Shown: one piece after another, positions 60,570 through 64,000 of the stretch
Position numbering within the stretch: the stretch's first letter is position 1
Layout of the letters: each line of letters starts with the position of its first letter
Source of the DNA: Legionella bononiensis
GTDB lineage: Bacteria > Pseudomonadota > Gammaproteobacteria > Legionellales > Legionellaceae
NCBI RefSeq assembly: GCF_016786215.1
Contig: NZ_JADOBG010000002.1
Span: 186,001 to 250,000, forward strand
Length of the DNA stretch: 64,000 bases
Reading direction: 5' to 3'
The notes under the pieces: generated by a model
Told to the model about the DNA's origin: nothing
Seen by the model: only the letters and a program-made list of their open reading frames with translations
Database searches by the model: none
Position numbers and translations under genes: made by a program

Positions 60570-61622
60570 TTGAATACACAAAACAAGTATAAGGGGATGA
60601 TATATATTAGCCTCAGCGCCCTTATTTCGAGTGCAGCCACCCCTGTTACTGCAAAATTAATTCAAACTGGCAATGAGCACCTGATTAATGGACATAACCC
60701 TATTTCTTTTTGTAATGTACTCTTTGTTGGTAATTTAATCGCACTTATTACGCTTTATCTTCTTTATTTTAAGGAGAACAGATCATTTAAAATGAAGTCA
60801 ATATCAAGAAGAAATTGGTTTTGGATGACCTTGTCGGCATTCACATCCGGCGTTCTTACCCCAACATTATATTTCCTTGGAATCATGAATACTGACGTTG
60901 TTAATGTGGTTATTATTTCAACATTCCAAATTCCTTTAACTTTATTTTTTGGATGGTTATTTTTAAATGAAAAACCACTGCCCAAAGTACTGATTGGATC
61001 TTTATTTACCCTCATTGGCCTGATTACTATTGCAGTCCTACAAAAATGGGTTTTTTCATCAGATACGGCACCACGCGTGTTGACTTCGGCCACTCAAACT
61101 CAAGGTGCTTTAAATAGTTTCCTGAAATCCCATCACTATTCCGGGGAGATTTGCGTACTGCTAGCTGTGCTCAGCAGTACTATCTCTGGTTTAATTGGGT
61201 TTCATACAAGTAAAATAATTCCACTAGGGATTTTAAATCTGTTTCGCATGGGTCTTGGGGTTGTCTTTTTCTTTTATATTGCCCTGGCTATGTTCGGCTG
61301 GGGGCATTTTAGTGACATATTCTCCGAATTCTTATGGGGATGGATGTTGATTTATGGCGGGATTATAGTGGCTTTTAATACCTACTTTAAATTTCTAGGT
61401 TTAAAGTATGCAAAAATTGATGAAATATCGATAAGTTCTACATTAATACCTATCTTCTCATTGTTCTTTTCTTATCAGATAATGAATAATCTTCCCAATA
61501 AATCACAACTTATTGGAACCATTTTAATTATAATAGGTCTCTTTATTGGATTGATTGGGAAACTGGAGTCAACAAAAAAATCCAAGATACCTGATAAGCC
61601 CCCTTGTTACCCTGGAATTTGA
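60570..61622 (+). CDS. DMT-superfamily (EamA-like) transporter
   Basis: The 350-residue protein has about ten hydrophobic segments in two EamA-like halves: the first near 8-155 with NTDVVNVVIISTFQIPLTLFFG and LNEKPLPKVLIGS, the second near 190-340 with KYAKIDEISISSTLIPIFS. Such carriers export or import amino acids, nucleosides or related metabolites. I use TTG 60570 because the sequence from there (NKYKGMIYISLSALI) matches usual family openings and GGA lies 6 nt upstream. ATG 60597 has AGGGG directly against it. A hydrophilic insertion lies between the halves (about 160-185). Substrate unknown. Confidence 0.8.
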   Translation: MNTQNKYKGMIYISLSALISSAATPVTAKLIQTGNEHLINGHNPISFCNVLFVGNLIALITLYLLYFKENRSFKMKSISRRNWFWMTLSAFTSGVLTPTLYFLGIMNTDVVNVVIISTFQIPLTLFFGWLFLNEKPLPKVLIGSLFTLIGLITIAVLQKWVFSSDTAPRVLTSATQTQGALNSFLKSHHYSGEICVLLAVLSSTISGLIGFHTSKIIPLGILNLFRMGLGVVFFFYIALAMFGWGHFSDIFSEFLWGWMLIYGGIIVAFNTYFKFLGLKYAKIDEISISSTLIPIFSLFFSYQIMNNLPNKSQLIGTILIIIGLFIGLIGKLESTKKSKIPDKPPCYPGI

Positions 61623-61875
61623 AATTCATTGAATAAAATAAAGATTCTCCAGTTCGCTCTTTTTCACCGAGTGAGCCACTATTAACGAACTATTTTAATA
61701 CTACTTTAGATGAAACGGTGACTGAAGTATCTTCAATGTAAGCAGAGCGGCTGTAGGAATACCCTGTCCCTGTAGAAGTCTTATTGCGATAATGTAGCAG
61801 ACCCTTACATTATCACGATTAACATTATTGGTTTATGGTGTTAATACAAAACAATTCAAGGACTTTTAGGTTTAG

Positions 61876-61901
61876 CTCAGGCAATAAAATCATTGCCTGA
61901 G
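61876..61901 (-). terminator. Hairpin after prpD, terminator candidate
   Basis: CTCAGGCAAT and ATTGCCTGAG form a perfect 10-bp stem with a 6-nt loop just after the prpD stop in its direction of transcription. A typical U-run is missing, so it may be a stabilising 3' hairpin or a Rho-assisted end. Confidence 0.6.
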
Positions 61902-61912
61902 TTCACAAGCGA

Positions 61913-63361
61913 TTAGTTCACAACCCATAGCGCCATAAAATCACTGACCTTCATTGCAGCTAGAGTATTGGTATCACTCATTGCATTCATGATTTGTTCT
62001 ACTCGATTAGCGGGTAATCGGGTACTCAGGTTGTTCTTGAACTTGGATATCAATACAGGAATTCCCTCTTCACGTCGTCGTTTATGACCAATTGGATACT
62101 CAACAGTGATTAATTCACTTTCCGTACCGTCATTGAAAACAAGCTTGATGCTGTTTGCTATAGATCGCTTGTCAGGATCATGATATTCACGAGAAAAACG
62201 CTCATTTTCTGTGACGTGCATTTTGGCTCTTAAGGCATCTATCCTTGGATCTGCAGCTACGGTATTTTCATAATGTTCCGCTTTTAAATCACCAAACAGC
62301 AAACCAATTGCCACCATATACTGCAGGCAATGATCCCTATCAGCTGGATTATGCAACGCGCCTTGTTTACTGATAATTCGTATAGCGGACTCATGTGTAA
62401 CCAGTTCAATTCGCGCAATATCATTGAATCGCTGAGTGACTAAAGGATGTAAAGCAACCGCACATTCAACGGCTGTTTGTGCATGAAATTCTGCAGGATA
62501 AGATAATTTAAACAGGACATTTTCCATGACATAACTGCCATACGGACGTTGAAATTTAAACGGTTTTTTGTCAAATAAAACATCATAAAATCCCCAGGTA
62601 GGAGCACTTAATGCACTGGGGTACCCCATTTCACCTGTTTTAGCGATCAAAGCCAGACGAACTGCTCGTGATGTGGCATCTCCTGCGGCCCATGATTTTC
62701 TGGAGCCTGCATTAGGCGCATGACGATAAGTTCTTAAACTTTGGCCATCAACAAAAACCTGGGACAAAGTTCTTAACATCATATCACGATCGGCGCCGAA
62801 CAATTGCGCTGCAACCGCTGCGCTGGCAATCTTAACCAGAAAAACATGGTCTAATCCTACACGGTTAAAGCTGTTTTCCAGAGCAAGACAACCTTGAATT
62901 TCATGGGCTTTAATCATTGCGGTGAGTACATCCTGCATTAAAATTGGCGCTCTTCCCTTACCACAATGTTCTCTGCATAAATAATCTGCAACAGCTAATA
63001 TAGCACCTAAATTATCCGATGGATGACCCCATTCTGCTGCAAGCCATGTATCATTGAAATCCAGCCAACGTATCATAGTCCCAATATTAAAGGCAGCCTG
63101 AACTGGATCCAGTTCATAATGGGTTCCAGGAACACGTGCTCCGCCTGAAAGTGTGGCTCCAGGGACTATGGGGCCCATGAGTTTTGTACACTCGGAAAAA
63201 TTTAGTGCCAACAGACCACAGCCTAAAGTATCCATTAAACAGAGACGTGCTGTTTCATAAGCGAGAACGCTATCAATTTTAGTATTTAAAACATAATCAG
63301 CAATATCTACGATAACCTGATCGTAATCAGGTTTAACATTATCTTCTACATAACTGCTCAT
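61913..63361 (-). CDS. prpD: PrpD, 2-methylcitrate dehydratase (MmgE/PrpD family)
   Basis: From ATG 63361 the protein is 482 residues, a usual PrpD length (E. coli 483). It has [17 protein letters not shown] near 28, [20 protein letters not shown] near 93-112 and [16 protein letters not shown] near 225, all typical. PrpD converts 2-methylcitrate to 2-methyl-cis-aconitate in the methylcitrate cycle. A start 16 codons upstream would overlap prpC; GAGG before 63361 and the family start favour the shorter form. prpC ends 1 nt before its start, so the two are coupled. Confidence 0.94.
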   Translation of the reverse strand: MSSYVEDNVKPDYDQVIVDIADYVLNTKIDSVLAYETARLCLMDTLGCGLLALNFSECTKLMGPIVPGATLSGGARVPGTHYELDPVQAAFNIGTMIRWLDFNDTWLAAEWGHPSDNLGAILAVADYLCREHCGKGRAPILMQDVLTAMIKAHEIQGCLALENSFNRVGLDHVFLVKIASAAVAAQLFGADRDMMLRTLSQVFVDGQSLRTYRHAPNAGSRKSWAAGDATSRAVRLALIAKTGEMGYPSALSAPTWGFYDVLFDKKPFKFQRPYGSYVMENVLFKLSYPAEFHAQTAVECAVALHPLVTQRFNDIARIELVTHESAIRIISKQGALHNPADRDHCLQYMVAIGLLFGDLKAEHYENTVAADPRIDALRAKMHVTENERFSREYHDPDKRSIANSIKLVFNDGTESELITVEYPIGHKRRREEGIPVLISKFKNNLSTRLPANRVEQIMNAMSDTNTLAAMKVSDFMALWVVN

Positions 63362-63362
63362 A

Positions 63363-64000
63363 TTAACCTCTTTTCTCAATTTCAGTGAATGCTCTGGGTT
63401 CTGGTCCAATATATTCTGAGGTAGGCCTGATTAGTTTATTATTGGCTCTCTGTTCAAATACATGCGCAGACCAACCTGTGATCCGGGACATAACGAAAAT
63501 GGGGGTAAACAAATGGGTAGGTATGCCACAATAATGATATGCAGACGCACTATAAAAATCGAGATTGGGGAATAGTTTCTTCTCACTCCACATGACCTCT
63601 TCTATGCGTTCAGAAATGTGGTACAACTTCAGATCACCCTTCGCTTCACCTAATCTGAACGACCATTTTTTAATGATATCAGAACGTGGATCACTTGTTG
63701 TATAGACTCTATGCCCAAATCCCATGATTAATGCTTTGTTCGCCAGCATTTGCTTTAATCCGGCTTCAGCTTCATCAGGTGTCTTGAATTGTTCAATCAA
63801 TTCCATAGCCGCTTCATTAGCCCCACCATGCAAAGGCCCACGCAGAGTTCCAATCGCGCTGGTTATCGCAGAGTAAAAATCAGACAATGTAGCTGCCGTG
63901 ACTCGTGCGGCAAAGGTTGATGCATTAAATTCATGTTCTGCATAAAGTATGAGAGAAACATTCATCATATCCGATTCGATTTTACTGGGTTTTTTATTAT
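63363..64000 (-). CDS. prpC: PrpC, 2-methylcitrate synthase, C-terminal part (gene runs off the right edge)
   Basis: Only the 3' part (about 212 codons) is present. It carries [12 protein letters not shown], the catalytic [20 protein letters not shown] and [15 protein letters not shown] with the catalytic Asp, ending [21 protein letters not shown] read in parts. These are the C-terminal motifs of citrate-synthase-type enzymes. The [11 protein letters not shown] form and the neighbouring prpD favour 2-methylcitrate synthase, which joins propionyl-CoA and oxaloacetate. The frame stays open to the right edge; an internal Met near 63968 is not the start. Confidence 0.92.
   Translation of the reverse strand, partial: NKKPSKIESDMMNVSLILYAEHEFNASTFAARVTAATLSDFYSAITSAIGTLRGPLHGGANEAAMELIEQFKTPDEAEAGLKQMLANKALIMGFGHRVYTTSDPRSDIIKKWSFRLGEAKGDLKLYHISERIEEVMWSEKKLFPNLDFYSASAYHYCGIPTHLFTPIFVMSRITGWSAHVFEQRANNKLIRPTSEYIGPEPRAFTEIEKRG

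Overview
The window reads as gammaproteobacterial DNA, most likely from a Legionella species. The grounds are low G+C by eye, dispersed fold-back repeats near 55 kb, lineage-restricted unknown proteins mixed with a propionate (prp) locus and ppsR, and an F-like conjugation cluster of the kind found on Legionella plasmids and islands. The genus is an inference; no rRNA or tRNA gene is present to anchor it. About 1-54.9 kb looks like a conjugative plasmid or plasmid-derived element. About 55-64 kb looks like ordinary chromosome, so the element is probably integrated, with its right end between about 54.9 and 55.0 kb and its left end outside the window.

Element backbone, 1-6.1 kb: a cut umuD-like gene, a yedK/SRAP gene, an orphan chromosomal-type parB, a block of about 21-bp iterons, a P1-like parA-parB pair, twin 18-bp palindromes and a Rep_3-type initiator. 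Two further iterons in inverse orientation follow rep. Cargo, 6.2-15.9 kb: a LOG-family nucleotide hydrolase, a POT/MFS-like transporter, two small regulators on the opposite strand, and then a compact operon. That operon encodes an unrecognised protein, an ATP-grasp ligase, a ThiS/MoaD-like sulfur carrier ending in Gly-Gly, a ThiF-like E1 with a rhodanese domain, a YcaO enzyme and TfuA. It makes a self-contained sulfur-activation and amide-modifying pathway, probably producing a thioamide or azoline compound, and is the most likely novel system here.

Transfer region, 16.1-40 kb: an F-type set in the order traA, L, E, K, B, V, C, trbI, traW, U, trbC, traN, F, trbB, traH, G, D, I, all on the + strand, mostly overlapping or nearly abutting. 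TraI carries an extra C-terminal primase-like Toprim part. Next come a fatty-acid hydroxylase, two overlapping small genes on the minus strand (one ribbon-helix-helix-like), their palindromic operator array, and a sequence near 41.91-41.94 kb that looks like an F-type oriT in the same polarity as F.

Leading/defence region, 42-54.9 kb: a restriction-modification operon (two methyltransferase-like proteins and a GIY-YIG-helicase), a large RecB-like nuclease-helicase, a frameshifted MazG gene, a DUF3987 protein behind a perfect 25-bp inverted repeat, an ORF6N/PLD-like protein and a serine recombinase with res-like sites. Chromosomal part, 55-64 kb: four tandem fold-back repeats, an internally duplicated unknown protein, two small unknown genes, ppsR, another unknown, a DMT-family transporter, prpD and the 3' part of prpC.

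Coordinates and motifs were read by eye. Family assignments come from motif recognition and memory of the families, not from database searches.
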